The notes under the pieces: generated by a model
The model's input: the letters and a program-made list of their open reading frames with translations, nothing else
Told to the model about the DNA's origin: nothing
The model's database searches: none
DNA from: an uncultured Selenomonadales bacterium
GTDB lineage: Bacteria; Bacillota; Negativicutes; Selenomonadales; Selenomonadaceae
Direction: 5' to 3'
DNA length: 41,537 bases
Assembly (NCBI GenBank): GCA_937901445.1
Contig: CALDHY010000002.1
Span: forward strand, 1-41,537
Translations under genes and position numbers: made by a program
Part shown: positions 1 through 7,564 of the stretch, piece by piece
Layout of the letters: each line of letters begins with the position of its first letter
Position numbering within the stretch: position 1 is the first letter of the stretch

Positions 1-232
1 GAAAAGCCGCGTGTCCGAATTGGTCGTACTGCGCGCGTTTTTGCGGGTCTTTCAAAATATCGTACGCCACATTAACTTCCTTCATTTTTTGCTCGGCAGT
101 TTTTGGGTCGTCACGGTTTAAATCGGGGTGGTATTTCTTTGCAAGTTTTTTGTAAGCTTTTTTAATTTCGTCGTCAGTGGCGTTTTTGTTGACGCCTAAA
201 ATTTCATATAAATCTTTTGGTTTATCCGCCAT
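1..232 (-). CDS. dnaJ: Chaperone DnaJ, N-terminal part (cut by window edge)
   Basis: Only the first 77 codons are present; the gene runs off the left edge. The translation begins [14 protein letters not shown] and contains the J-domain with its HPD motif (KKYHPDLN), followed by the usual [16 protein letters not shown] stretch. DnaJ is the Hsp40 co-chaperone that delivers substrates to DnaK and stimulates its ATPase through the HPD loop. The ATG is preceded by AGAAGGTG. It lies 132 bases downstream of dnaK on the same strand, giving the order grpE-dnaK-dnaJ. The intergenic space holds a heptad palindrome and no clear terminator, so co-transcription is likely. The identification is secure, but the Gly/Phe, zinc-finger and C-terminal domains cannot be seen here. 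Confidence 0.95.
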   Translation of the reverse strand, partial: MADKPKDLYEILGVNKNATDDEIKKAYKKLAKKYHPDLNRDDPKTAEQKMKEVNVAYDILKDPQKRAQYDQFGHAAF

Positions 233-296
233 AATTTTTCACCTTCTAACACAAATAACGGGAAGGAAGAAAATTTCTCCCCTCCCGCGTTTTTTA

Positions 297-363
297 GGGA
301 CTAAAGACTAAGGAATAAAGATTAGGGAAAAATCCCCTAGCCCCTAGCCCTTAATCCTTAGCC
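297..363. repeat. Heptad palindrome between dnaK and dnaJ
   Basis: An imperfect inverted repeat is built of 7-base units. Read on the minus strand (the dnaK-dnaJ mRNA sense) it begins one base after the dnaK stop with units such as TAAGGAT, TAAGGGC and TAGGGGC, passes a short T-rich centre, then returns through complementary units (CCTTAGT, CTTTAGT). Each unit carries TAA or TAG, and a 7-base period puts stops in all three frames. Positions 335-356 are the exact reverse complement of 40531-40552 in the ribF leader, so this is a dispersed element and not a local accident. In RNA it would form a long hairpin. Confidence 0.75.
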
Positions 364-364
364 T

Positions 365-2200
365 TTACTTTTCAGTGTATTCGGCGTCAATGGTGCCGTC
401 GTCATCTTTTTTTGAAGAATTATTTTGTTGTTGTTGCTGATTATCTTGAGAGTACTGCTGATTATTTGCGCCGCTCTGATAAGCCGCCGAACTCAATTTA
501 TAAAGGGCTTGGCGTACGTCTTCAGTTTTCTTTTTGAGAGTTTCAACGTCAGCATTATCTAAATCATTTTTGAGGGCGTCAGCCGCCGTGCGAACATCTT
601 TAATTAAATCGTCGCTAACTTTGCCTTCAAAGTCTTTGCAAACTTTTTCAGCTTGGTAAACTGTTTGTTCGGCTTCGTTTTTGGCGTCAACTGCTTCACG
701 TTTTTTCTTATCTTCAGCCGCGTTAGCTTCAGCCTCTTTAACCATTCTGTCAATATCTTCCTTGCTCATACCGCTTGAAGATTGAATTGTAATTTTTTGT
801 TCGCGCCCTGTGCCTTTGTCTTTCGCAGAAACATTAACAATACCGTTAGCGTCAATGTCGAAAGTAACTTCAATTTGCGGAATTCCGCGCGGCGCAGGCG
901 GAATATCTGAAAGTACGAAACGCCCAAGAGTTTTATTGCCTGCCGCCATTTCGCGTTCGCCCTGCAGTACGTGAATTTCAACGCTTGATTGATTGTCAGC
1001 CGCCGTTGAAAAGACTTGTGATTTTTGAGTAGGAATGGTTGTATTGCGTTCGATAATTTTTGTGCAAACGCCGCCGAGTGTTTCAATACCGAGTGAAAGT
1101 GGCGTAACGTCCAAAAGTAAAACGTCTTTAACTTCGCCGGCAAGTACGCCGCCTTGAATTGCCGCGCCGACTGAAACGCATTCATCAGGGTTAATTCCCT
1201 TTGAAGGTTCTTTGCCCAAAATTTCACGAATAGCATTTTGCACGGCAGGAATACGAGTGGAGCCGCCTACCAAAATAATTTTGTCAATATCTTTGCCGCT
1301 TAATCCGGCGTCTTTCATTGCGGCTTTAGTCGGTCCCATTGTGCGTTCAACCAAATCTTTTGTAAGTTCGTCAAATTTAGCGCGTGACAAAGTTAAATCC
1401 AAATGTTTTGGACCTGAAGCGTCAGCAGTAATGAACGGCAGATTGATATTTGTTGAAGTCATTGAGCTAAGTTCGATTTTAGCTTTTTCAGCCGCTTCAA
1501 TCAAACGTTGCGCCGCCATTTTATCTTTTGACAAGTCAACGCCGTTATCTTTCTTAAATTCGGCAACCATCCAATCCATAACTTTTTTATCGAAGTCGTC
1601 GCCGCCTAAATGTGTATCGCCGTTAGTTGCTTGAACGTCGAAAGTGCCTTCAGTCAATTCCAAAATTGAAACGTCGAAAGTGCCGCCGCCCAAGTCGAAT
1701 ACCAAAATAGTTTCGTCAGCATCTTTATCGAGACCGTAAGCAAGAGCCGCCGCCGTCGGTTCGTTGATAATTCTCAAAACTTCAAGCCCTGCAATTTTGC
1801 CGGCGTCTTTAGTTGCTTGACGTTGTGAATCATTGAAGTAAGCGGGAACAGTTATAACCGCTTGAGTTACAGTTTCGCCCAAATATGCTTCAGCGTCTGC
1901 CTTTAATTTTTGAAGTACCATTGCAGAAATTTCCGGCGGCGTGTAGTCTTTGCCGTCGATTGTAACTTTGTAACTTTCGCCCATATGGCGTTTGATTGAA
2001 GAAATTGTTCTGTCAGGATTTGAAACGGCTTGACGTTTTGCAAGTTGCCCGACTAAACGCTGCCCGTCTTTAGTAAAACCAACAACCGAAGGAGTAATTC
2101 TGCTGCCTTCAGGATTTGTAATAACTGTAGGCTCGCCGCCTTCCAAAACACTAACAACACTGTTTGTAGTTCCTAAATCTATACCGATAACTTTACTCAT
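365..2200 (-). CDS. dnaK: Molecular chaperone DnaK (Hsp70)
   Basis: ATP-dependent cytosolic Hsp70 that binds exposed hydrophobic peptides and cycles with DnaJ and GrpE. The N-terminal actin-like ATPase shows phosphate-1 motif GIDLGTTNS, phosphate-2 [10 protein letters not shown] and the adenosine motif [10 protein letters not shown]. The linker [13 protein letters not shown] leads into the substrate-binding domain, and the protein ends in a Gln/Asn-rich tail and DAEYTEK, the usual DnaK ending. At 611 residues it is full length. I chose the ATG at 2200 because it has GGAGG (2209-2213) at good spacing; an in-frame TTG at 2215 would overlap that ribosome binding site. It follows grpE by 45 bases without a visible promoter, so it belongs to the grpE operon. 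No CIRCE operator is apparent. Confidence 0.98.
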   Translation of the reverse strand: MSKVIGIDLGTTNSVVSVLEGGEPTVITNPEGSRITPSVVGFTKDGQRLVGQLAKRQAVSNPDRTISSIKRHMGESYKVTIDGKDYTPPEISAMVLQKLKADAEAYLGETVTQAVITVPAYFNDSQRQATKDAGKIAGLEVLRIINEPTAAALAYGLDKDADETILVFDLGGGTFDVSILELTEGTFDVQATNGDTHLGGDDFDKKVMDWMVAEFKKDNGVDLSKDKMAAQRLIEAAEKAKIELSSMTSTNINLPFITADASGPKHLDLTLSRAKFDELTKDLVERTMGPTKAAMKDAGLSGKDIDKIILVGGSTRIPAVQNAIREILGKEPSKGINPDECVSVGAAIQGGVLAGEVKDVLLLDVTPLSLGIETLGGVCTKIIERNTTIPTQKSQVFSTAADNQSSVEIHVLQGEREMAAGNKTLGRFVLSDIPPAPRGIPQIEVTFDIDANGIVNVSAKDKGTGREQKITIQSSSGMSKEDIDRMVKEAEANAAEDKKKREAVDAKNEAEQTVYQAEKVCKDFEGKVSDDLIKDVRTAADALKNDLDNADVETLKKKTEDVRQALYKLSSAAYQSGANNQQYSQDNQQQQQNNSSKKDDDGTIDAEYTEK

Positions 2201-2245
2201 AGTTTTTGCCTCCAATTTATGGAAATTAGAATTTATTTAAAAATT

Positions 2246-2821
2246 TTAACCGTTATTCACAACCTGTACCATACTCGGACGAATGACTTTGCCGCGTGCA
2301 ATGTAGCCGCGTTGAAATTCGGCGGCTATTGCGCCGTCTTCCTTAGTTTCGTCTTGAACTGCGCCGACTGCTTGATGAAAATTCGGGTCAAACATTTTAT
2401 CTTTTGTGTCGATAGGTTCAAGCCCGTGTTTCGTCAAGGCGTTGATTGTTTCATTTTTAATCATTTCAATACCCTTGCGCAGATTTTCAACGGTGGAATT
2501 TTCGCCTTCAGCCGCATTCGACGCCCTTGCAAGGTTATCTAAGAGCGGCAGTAAATCTGTCAAAAAACTTTGTTCAATAACGGCGGCAAGTTCAACTTTT
2601 TCTTTCGCCGCGCGTTTGCGGAAATTGTCAAAATCTGCCTGCAACCTCAAAAGTCTGTCATTTTTGGCGGCAAGTTCAGCTTTAACTTTTTCCATTTCAG
2701 CCAATAAATTTAAATCGTTGTTTTCAGGTTTTATTTCTTCAGGCGAAGACGCCAAATCATTAGTAAATTCCGCGCTGTCACCGTCCTCATTTTCAACTGT
2801 AACTTTTTTTTCGTCTGCCAA
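2246..2821 (-). CDS. grpE: Nucleotide exchange factor GrpE
   Basis: GrpE releases ADP from DnaK and works as an elongated dimer. The 191-residue protein has an acidic disordered N terminus, a long coiled coil (about residues 35-90, including LLRLQADFDNFRKRAAKEK, the GrpE signature region) and a C-terminal beta domain ending GYIARGKVIRPSMVQV, the second signature. It starts with TTG: GGAAAGGGG lies upstream of it, while the nearby ATG at 2826 is out of frame. It is the first gene of grpE-dnaK-dnaJ and has a strong sigma-70-type promoter. hrcA, which often precedes grpE in Firmicutes, is absent; the divergent neighbour is dcuB. Confidence 0.96.
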   Translation of the reverse strand: MADEKKVTVENEDGDSAEFTNDLASSPEEIKPENNDLNLLAEMEKVKAELAAKNDRLLRLQADFDNFRKRAAKEKVELAAVIEQSFLTDLLPLLDNLARASNAAEGENSTVENLRKGIEMIKNETINALTKHGLEPIDTKDKMFDPNFHQAVGAVQDETKEDGAIAAEFQRGYIARGKVIRPSMVQVVNNG

Positions 2822-2853
2822 TTCATCAGCCCCTTTCCTTTAGTTCGTTGCAA

Positions 2854-2882
2854 AGATTATCACTAATTAATCAAAAAGTCAA
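2854..2882 (-). promoter_or_regulatory. Promoter of the grpE-dnaK-dnaJ operon
   Basis: On the minus strand TTGACT (2877-2882) and TAATCT (2854-2859) are separated by exactly 17 bases, with a TG dinucleotide just before the -10 box. This is a good housekeeping-type promoter about 40 bases upstream of grpE. I see no CIRCE inverted repeat (TTAGCACTC-N9-GAGTGCTAA) and no CtsR-like direct repeat around it. Confidence 0.75.
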
Positions 2883-2916
2883 TACTTTTTTTAAAATTAT
2901 CAAAAAAGCGGCGAAT

Positions 2917-2972
2917 TTGCAGGAAAAGACTTTGAAAAATAGAATAAAAATTTTGCGGTGATATTTGTCACA
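2917..2972 (+). promoter_or_regulatory. Promoter of dcuB with downstream CRP/FNR-family-like palindrome
   Basis: TTGCAG (2917-2922) and TAGAAT (2940-2945) are 17 bases apart. Downstream, 2957-2972 reads GGTGA-N6-TCACA, matching nine of ten positions of the CRP consensus TGTGA-N6-TCACA. It would lie just after the transcription start, a position that suits repression or a second upstream-activated start. A CRP/FNR-family regulator is plausible for an anaerobic C4-dicarboxylate carrier, but the assignment is inferred from sequence only. Confidence 0.5.
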
Positions 2973-2993
2973 AATTAGAAAGAGGGTGATTTT

Positions 2994-4334
2994 ATGGAAA
3001 TGGCACTTGGTTTTTTGGTACTTTTGGTGTGTTTAATTGTCGGCGTCAGGCACGGCGGGATTGGATTAGCCGTTATCAGTGGTATTGGACTTGTAATTTA
3101 TGTTTTTATTTTCGGCTACAAACCCGGCTCGCCGCCTATTGACGTTATGCTTACAATTTTGGCGGTTGTAACGTGCGCGGGGTTTTTGCAAACTTCCGGC
3201 GGCTTAACGGTTATGTTGCAGTACGCCGAAAAATTTTTGCGTAACAATCCAAAACACGTCACAATTTTAGCTCCAATGACGACTTGGTTTTTAACGGTAC
3301 TTTGCGGCACGGGGCACGTAGTTTATACAATGTTTCCAATTATTTATGACATTGCAATTAAACAAAATATCCGCCCCGAGCGTCCAATGGCGGTATCGTC
3401 GGTTGCCTCACAAATGGGAATTTGCGCCTCGCCTGTTTCTGTTGCAATAGTTTCAATCGTAGGATTTATGGCTACTGCAGGTTATCATTACACTGTTTTA
3501 CAAATTTTGGCGGTTTCAGTTCCTGCAACGGGCTTAGGCGTATTTTTTGCGGCGTTATGGAGTTACAGGCGCGGCAAAGATTTAGACAAAGATGAACGCT
3601 TTCAAGAATTTATCAAAGACCCGGAAAATAAAGCGTATGTTTACGGCGATTCAGAATCACTGCAGGGAAAAGAATTACCGCCCAGTTTTTTCCATGCAAT
3701 GTACATTTTCTTCATAGGAATTTTGGTAATTGCGGTACTCGGCAACTTCCCTGACTTGTTGCCACATTTCCCGAACGCTAAGGGCGAAATGAAGGCAATT
3801 TCAATGACGGCGGTTATTCAAATGGTAATGCTGTTGGTTGCGGCGATAATTTTATTTGTCTGTAAAGTCAAGGCAAAAGACGTCGGCAACAGTCAAGTTT
3901 TTAAATCGGGTATAGTTGCGCTTGTTTCGGTTTACGGCGTAGCGTGGATGGCGAATACTTGTTTTGGCGCGCATATGGCTTTTTTGAAAGAATTTTTGGG
4001 TAACGCGGTTGCCGAATATCCTTGGGCGTTTGCAGTCATTGCGTTTTTAACTTCAAAGTTGGTTAATTCGCAGGCGGCGGCAATAGCGATTGTCTTTCCA
4101 ATGGCTTTAAGCGTCGGTATGGATCCTGTAATAATTATGTCATTTATCAGCGCGTGCTACGGTTATTTCTTCCTGCCGACTTATCCTTCAGATTTGGCTT
4201 GTATCGGCTTCGACCGTTCCGGCACTACAAGAATTGGCAAGTACATTTTAAATCACTCGTTTATGATACCGGGTTTAATCGGCGTCATAAGCGGTTGTTG
4301 CGTTGGTTTTGTTATGGCGCACATTGTTTTATAA
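2994..4334 (+). CDS. dcuB: Anaerobic C4-dicarboxylate antiporter, DcuA/DcuB family
   Basis: Inner-membrane carrier exchanging fumarate, malate or aspartate for succinate in anaerobic fumarate metabolism. The 446-residue protein is hydrophobic throughout, with about ten or more membrane segments. Family hallmarks include the N-terminal KPGSPPIDVML, the loop GTGHVVYTMFPIIYD, RPERPMAVSS, the cytosolic region RGKDLDKDERFQEF and the C-terminal CYGYFFLPTYPSDLA followed by FDRSGTTRIGKY. From memory of the family, these match DcuB more closely than DcuA. AGAGGGTGA precedes the ATG. It is a single-gene unit with its own promoter and terminator. With malate dehydrogenase elsewhere in the window it fits a fumarate/succinate fermentative life style. 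Confidence 0.93.
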   Translation: MEMALGFLVLLVCLIVGVRHGGIGLAVISGIGLVIYVFIFGYKPGSPPIDVMLTILAVVTCAGFLQTSGGLTVMLQYAEKFLRNNPKHVTILAPMTTWFLTVLCGTGHVVYTMFPIIYDIAIKQNIRPERPMAVSSVASQMGICASPVSVAIVSIVGFMATAGYHYTVLQILAVSVPATGLGVFFAALWSYRRGKDLDKDERFQEFIKDPENKAYVYGDSESLQGKELPPSFFHAMYIFFIGILVIAVLGNFPDLLPHFPNAKGEMKAISMTAVIQMVMLLVAAIILFVCKVKAKDVGNSQVFKSGIVALVSVYGVAWMANTCFGAHMAFLKEFLGNAVAEYPWAFAVIAFLTSKLVNSQAAAIAIVFPMALSVGMDPVIIMSFISACYGYFFLPTYPSDLACIGFDRSGTTRIGKYILNHSFMIPGLIGVISGCCVGFVMAHIVL

Positions 4335-4354
4335 AATTTTTAAAATCTGCGCGA

Positions 4355-4408
4355 GCCGTCCAAAAGCAACTGCTCCGATTTGTCACAGTTGCAGGGCGGC
4401 TTTTTTTT
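4355..4408 (+). terminator. Rho-independent terminator of dcuB
   Basis: GCCGTCC...GCAACTG pairs with CAGTTGC...GGGCGGC across a 13-base loop, followed by eight T residues (4401-4408). It begins just after a copy of the CTGCGCGA octamer at 4347-4354. Confidence 0.85.
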
Positions 4409-4420
4409 GAAAAATTTTTC

Positions 4421-4611
4421 TTGCCAAATTTTGAATAATCATTTATACTAAATACGAAATTTGAGCAGAATAAAAAATCCGCGCCGCAGGCGTCACAACG
4501 CCATTTGTAGCACTTTTGGAGGCGAAAAACCCGTGAAATTGTCTGAAAATAATTTCCGCGCCGCAAACCCCACTTTTAGCCCGCATTCCAACGCCATTTT
4601 CAAGGGGTAGG
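4421..4611 (+). promoter_or_regulatory. Promoter and leader of the CRISPR-like array
   Basis: TTGCCA (4421-4426) and TATACT (4444-4449) are 17 bases apart, predicting a transcript that starts near 4456 and reads through about 155 bases of leader into the repeats. The leader is not plain AT-rich sequence. CCGCGCCGCA occurs at 4479-4488 and 4556-4565, and CAACGCCATTT at 4496-4506 and 4589-4599. GTCTGAAAA at 4541-4549 matches the 3' end of the terminal repeat. This looks like an internal duplication containing a decayed repeat. Confidence 0.55.
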
Positions 4612-5033
4612 GTTTAGAAGTGCTATCTCCGTAAGGAGTCTGAAACTTTAAAATAGCACCGTCCCGCACTTTATGATCTTGGTTTAGAAGTGCTATCTCC
4701 GTAAGGAGTCTGAAACCTTTTTCCATAACTGCCTTGTTATCGGCGACGAATTTCGCGCAGGGTTTAGAAGTGCTATCTCCGTAAGGAGTCTGAAACTTTT
4801 TTTCTTTAAAGGCGTTTTTAACTTCCACGCTTTGGAAGAGTTTAGAAGTGCTATCTCCGTAAGGAGTCTGAAACAATAATAAAGCTAACATTTTTATCAA
4901 ACCTCTTTATGTAAAAATTTAACTGACGTTTAGAAGTGCTATCTCCGTAAGGAGTCTGAAACTAGAGGTTAACATTCTGAAACTGGATAAATCCCTTTGT
5001 TTAGAAGTGCTATCTCCGTAAGGAGTCTGAAAA
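4612..5033 (+). CRISPR. Small CRISPR-like array: six 35-base repeats, five spacers, no cas genes in the window
   Basis: Repeats lie at 4612-4646, 4682-4716, 4762-4796, 4840-4874, 4928-4962 and 4999-5033. They begin GTTTAGAAG, hold a central hairpin CTCC-GTAA-GGAG with a GNRA-type tetraloop, and end TCTGAAAC. Exactly eight bases follow the hairpin, the length of the 5' handle in many type I and III crRNAs. Five repeats are identical; the last ends in A instead of C, as expected at the distal end, so transcription is on the plus strand. Spacers measure 35, 45, 43, 53 and 36 bases, more variable than usual. Spacer 5 contains a TCTGAAAC fragment (4976-4983), suggesting a rearranged unit. An open frame on the minus strand gives a recurring peptide only because the repeats recur. 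Subtype cannot be assigned. Confidence 0.85.
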
Positions 5034-5035
5034 AT

Positions 5036-5067
5036 AAAAAGCTCCGTCAAAAGGCGGGGCTTTTTTT
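5036..5067 (+). terminator. Terminator directly after the last CRISPR repeat
   Basis: AAAAAGCTCCGTC and GGCGGGGCTTTTT form a stem with two G-U pairs and an AAAA loop, ending in seven T residues. It begins two bases after the sixth repeat, closing the array as its own transcription unit. Confidence 0.8.
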
Positions 5068-5091
5068 GTTGGTGTAATTTTTTGCAAGGCG

Positions 5092-5100
5092 TGTTATAAT
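5092..5100 (+). promoter_or_regulatory. Extended -10 promoter of the hldA-def-fmt-ruvB operon
   Basis: TGTTATAAT is an exact -10 box with the extended TGN element, 31 bases before the ATG. A convincing -35 box is not present (TTGGTG at 5069-5074 is 20 bases away), as is usual for extended -10 promoters. Confidence 0.6.
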
Positions 5101-5130
5101 TGCAGAAAAATTTTTACAGTGAGGCTTTTT

Positions 5131-6156
5131 ATGAATAAATCAGAATGGAAAAAATTTTTTGAGGAGCGCGTCAAACGTTGCAAAGTTTTGGTAGTGGGCG
5201 ACGTAATGATGGATAAATATTATTACGGCGAAGTTCACAAATTCGCAAGTGATGCGCCTGTACCCGTTGCCAAAATTATAAAGCGGCGCAGCAGTTTAGG
5301 CGCGGCGGCTAACGTTGCAAACAATTTGGCGTTGCTCGGCTGTCAAACTTACATTGCAGGATTTGTAGGAGATGACCATAATTTTGAAACTTTATCGAAA
5401 CAACTTGCCGCGTGCAAAATAAATCAAGACGGCTTAATAAAAACTGATTCACCGACAACAACGAAAGTTAGAATTATCAGCGGACACCAGCAAATGTTCA
5501 GAATGGACTTTGAAGACAGCGCGCCAAAAACTGAAGAAAAATACGCCGCGCTTGAAAAATATATTAAAAATCTGCTGAATGACAGTTTAGACGCGGTTGT
5601 AATTGCAGATTATGAAAAGGGCGTCTGTACAGAATATTTTTGCAAAAGTGTAATAAAATCTGCGCACGATCACGGCGTGCCTGTAACCGTTATGCCGTAC
5701 GGGCAACGCTGGATAAAATATGAACAGGCTGACTACGTGACGCCGAATATCGCCAAAATTAATAAAGTTATGCTCGCGCCAATTTCCGGTGAAGATGATG
5801 AAACTGTTGAACGCGCGGGGCGGTACGTAATGCGCAAATTTAAAATTAAAAATGTTTTGGCTACGCGCTCGGCTCACGGCGTTACTTTGGTTACTGAAGA
5901 TGAAGTTTCACACATTCCCACAAAATCGCAGGAAGTTTTTGACAGCGCGGGCGTTGCAGATACTGTGGCGGCTGTTTTTTCAATGGCACTTGCAGGCGGC
6001 TTAAAGCCTTCAGACGGCGCGTATATTACCAACATTGCGGCGGGAATTGTCGTTTCAAAATCCGGTACTTACGCCGTTTCAAAAGATGATATGATGCACG
6101 CCATGAACTTAAAAAATTTTGATGAAGACGCCGTAAGTCTTCCCTACGCCGTTTGA
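5131..6156 (+). CDS. PfkB/ribokinase-family kinase, RfaE1/HldA-like (ADP-heptose pathway type)
   Basis: The 341-residue protein resembles the kinase half of HldE, which phosphorylates D-glycero-beta-D-manno-heptose 7-phosphate at C1 for the lipopolysaccharide inner core. Seen motifs: VVGDVMMDKYYYG at the N terminus, LGAAANVANNLALLG (residues 56-70), VVIADYEKG, TPN (204-206), LATRSAHGVTL and the presumed catalytic Asp277. Two usually conserved motifs differ: the DPKG motif is MPYG (188-191) and the anion-hole GAGD is GVAD (274-277). The nucleotidyltransferase half is absent. The ATG at 5131 follows GTGAGG; an upstream GTG at 5119 overlaps that site. It heads an operon with def, fmt and ruvB. 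Activity on heptose is inferred; it could be a divergent paralogue. Confidence 0.75.
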   Translation: MNKSEWKKFFEERVKRCKVLVVGDVMMDKYYYGEVHKFASDAPVPVAKIIKRRSSLGAAANVANNLALLGCQTYIAGFVGDDHNFETLSKQLAACKINQDGLIKTDSPTTTKVRIISGHQQMFRMDFEDSAPKTEEKYAALEKYIKNLLNDSLDAVVIADYEKGVCTEYFCKSVIKSAHDHGVPVTVMPYGQRWIKYEQADYVTPNIAKINKVMLAPISGEDDETVERAGRYVMRKFKIKNVLATRSAHGVTLVTEDEVSHIPTKSQEVFDSAGVADTVAAVFSMALAGGLKPSDGAYITNIAAGIVVSKSGTYAVSKDDMMHAMNLKNFDEDAVSLPYAV

Positions 6157-6171
6157 AAGGAGCAAATTAAT

Positions 6172-6651
6172 TTGGCTGTACTTGAAATAAAAACTGCGGG
6201 CGAACCCGTACTTAAACAAACTGCCGCGCCGGTAAAAAAAATCGATAAACGAATTAAAAAACTTTTGGACGATATGGCAGAAACAATGTATGCAACTGAA
6301 GGAATTGGAATTGCCGCGCCACAAGTCGGCGTTTCCTTGCGAATGATTGTTGTTGACGTGGAAAATAAACGCTACGATATTATCAATCCTGAAATAATTT
6401 CCCGTGAAGGCTCGGCGGTTGATACTGAAGGCTGTTTATCTTGCCCGGATTTATTCGGCGACGTTGAACGCGCTGAAAAAATCCGCGTTAAATTTACAAC
6501 CCGTTATCACAAAGAAAAAGAAATTGAGGCTGAAGGACTTTTGGCGCGTTGCATTCAGCATGAAGTGGATCATTTGAACGGCAGACTTTTTATCGATATT
6601 GCAAAAAATATCACGAAGGGCAAGCCGCAACGTGAAGGGCAGGTTAAATAA
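6172..6651 (+). CDS. def: Peptide deformylase
   Basis: Removes the N-formyl group from new polypeptides and needs a bound metal, usually Fe2+. All three motifs are present in 159 residues: GIGIAAPQVG (44-53), EGCLS (86-90) with metal ligand Cys88, and QHEVDH (129-134) with ligands His130 and His134 and catalytic Glu131. The start is TTG (TTG GCT GTA), with AAGGAG at 6158-6163. It lies 15 bases after the kinase gene and one base before fmt. The def-fmt pairing is classic, because Fmt adds the formyl group that Def removes. Confidence 0.96.
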   Translation: MAVLEIKTAGEPVLKQTAAPVKKIDKRIKKLLDDMAETMYATEGIGIAAPQVGVSLRMIVVDVENKRYDIINPEIISREGSAVDTEGCLSCPDLFGDVERAEKIRVKFTTRYHKEKEIEAEGLLARCIQHEVDHLNGRLFIDIAKNITKGKPQREGQVK

Positions 6652-6652
6652 A

Positions 6653-7564
6653 TTGCGCGTAATATTTATGGGGACGCCGGAATTTGCCGTACCGAGTTTA
6701 AAAATTTTGTATGAAACGCAAGAAATAGTTTGTGTTGTAACTCAACCTGACAGACCGAAAGGGCGCGGGCAAAAGTTACAACCTTCGCCGGTAAAAATTT
6801 TCGCCACTGAAAAAAACTTGCCGGTACTTCAACCGCAAAAAATTAAATCGCCTGAAGTTGTAGCCGAATTAAAAACTTTTCGCGCAGATTTAATTGTAGT
6901 TGTAGCATTTGGGCAAATTTTATCGCAGGAAATTTTGGACTTGCCGAAATTCGGCTGTATCAATGTACACGCTTCACTTTTGCCGAAATATCGCGGCGCG
7001 GCTCCTATTGAATGGTGCTTAATCAACGGCGAAACTTTAACCGGCGTAACAACAATGAAAATGGACGCGGGACTTGATACAGGCGATATTCTTTTAAAAG
7101 CTGAAGTGCCAATTTCTGAAGAAATGATTCTGCCGGAACTGCGCGAAAAACTTTGTACAGCGGGCGCGGCGTTACTTTCTGAAACAATAAAAAATCTTGA
7201 AACAATTCAGCCTGTCAAGCAAGATGATTCACTTTCAAACTACGCGCCAATGTTGAAAAAAGACACCGGCAAAATTGACTGGAATAAACCTGCGCGAGTG
7301 ATTCATAATTTGGTACGCGGTTTGTACGGCGGCGCGTTCACTACTTTTAACAACGAAAAATATAAAATTTGGCGCACAAAAATTTCTGACACCGAAAAAT
7401 TAACGGCGGGCGAAATTAAAATTATTGGCAAAAAATTTTTTGTAGGAACGGGCGCAGGTACTTTGGAAATTTTGGAAATTCAAGCTCCCAATTCAAAAAA
7501 AATTAGCGCGGCAGATTTTGTAAACGGCAGAAAAAATTTTGCAGGGAAATTTAGCAATGGATGA
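6653..7564 (+). CDS. fmt: Methionyl-tRNA formyltransferase
   Basis: Formylates initiator Met-tRNA with 10-formyltetrahydrofolate. The protein opens [16 protein letters not shown], the standard Fmt start, and holds the formyltransferase core [16 protein letters not shown] and [16 protein letters not shown], with the smaller C-terminal OB-like domain after about residue 205. I place the start at TTG 6653, which has GAAGGGCAGG upstream inside def and gives a 303-residue protein of normal length; the longer open frame would extend about 50 bases into def. Its 3' end overlaps ruvB by eight bases, so translation is probably coupled. Confidence 0.94.
   Translation: MRVIFMGTPEFAVPSLKILYETQEIVCVVTQPDRPKGRGQKLQPSPVKIFATEKNLPVLQPQKIKSPEVVAELKTFRADLIVVVAFGQILSQEILDLPKFGCINVHASLLPKYRGAAPIEWCLINGETLTGVTTMKMDAGLDTGDILLKAEVPISEEMILPELREKLCTAGAALLSETIKNLETIQPVKQDDSLSNYAPMLKKDTGKIDWNKPARVIHNLVRGLYGGAFTTFNNEKYKIWRTKISDTEKLTAGEIKIIGKKFFVGTGAGTLEILEIQAPNSKKISAADFVNGRKNFAGKFSNG

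Noticed and set aside
766..1634. Open frames on either strand within dnaK (156 and 140 residues)
   Set aside because: They are shadows of the long, well-conserved dnaK frame without ribosome binding sites; the same holds for similar frames inside uvrC, fusA-like, the ISP gene and others.
365..2215. dnaK start at TTG 2215 (MEAKTM...)
   Set aside because: The ribosome binding site GGAGG lies within those codons; the ATG at 2200 has proper spacing and the family N terminus.
2822..2993. CIRCE operator upstream of grpE
   Set aside because: No TTAGCACTC-N9-GAGTGCTAA or near match is present on either strand.
4493..4900. Minus-strand open frame with the recurring peptide FQTPYGDSTSK
   Set aside because: It is the translation of the CRISPR repeats. 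Spacer lengths are not multiples of three, so the repeat falls in different frames (repeat 2 reads FRLLTEIALL), and there is no ribosome binding site.
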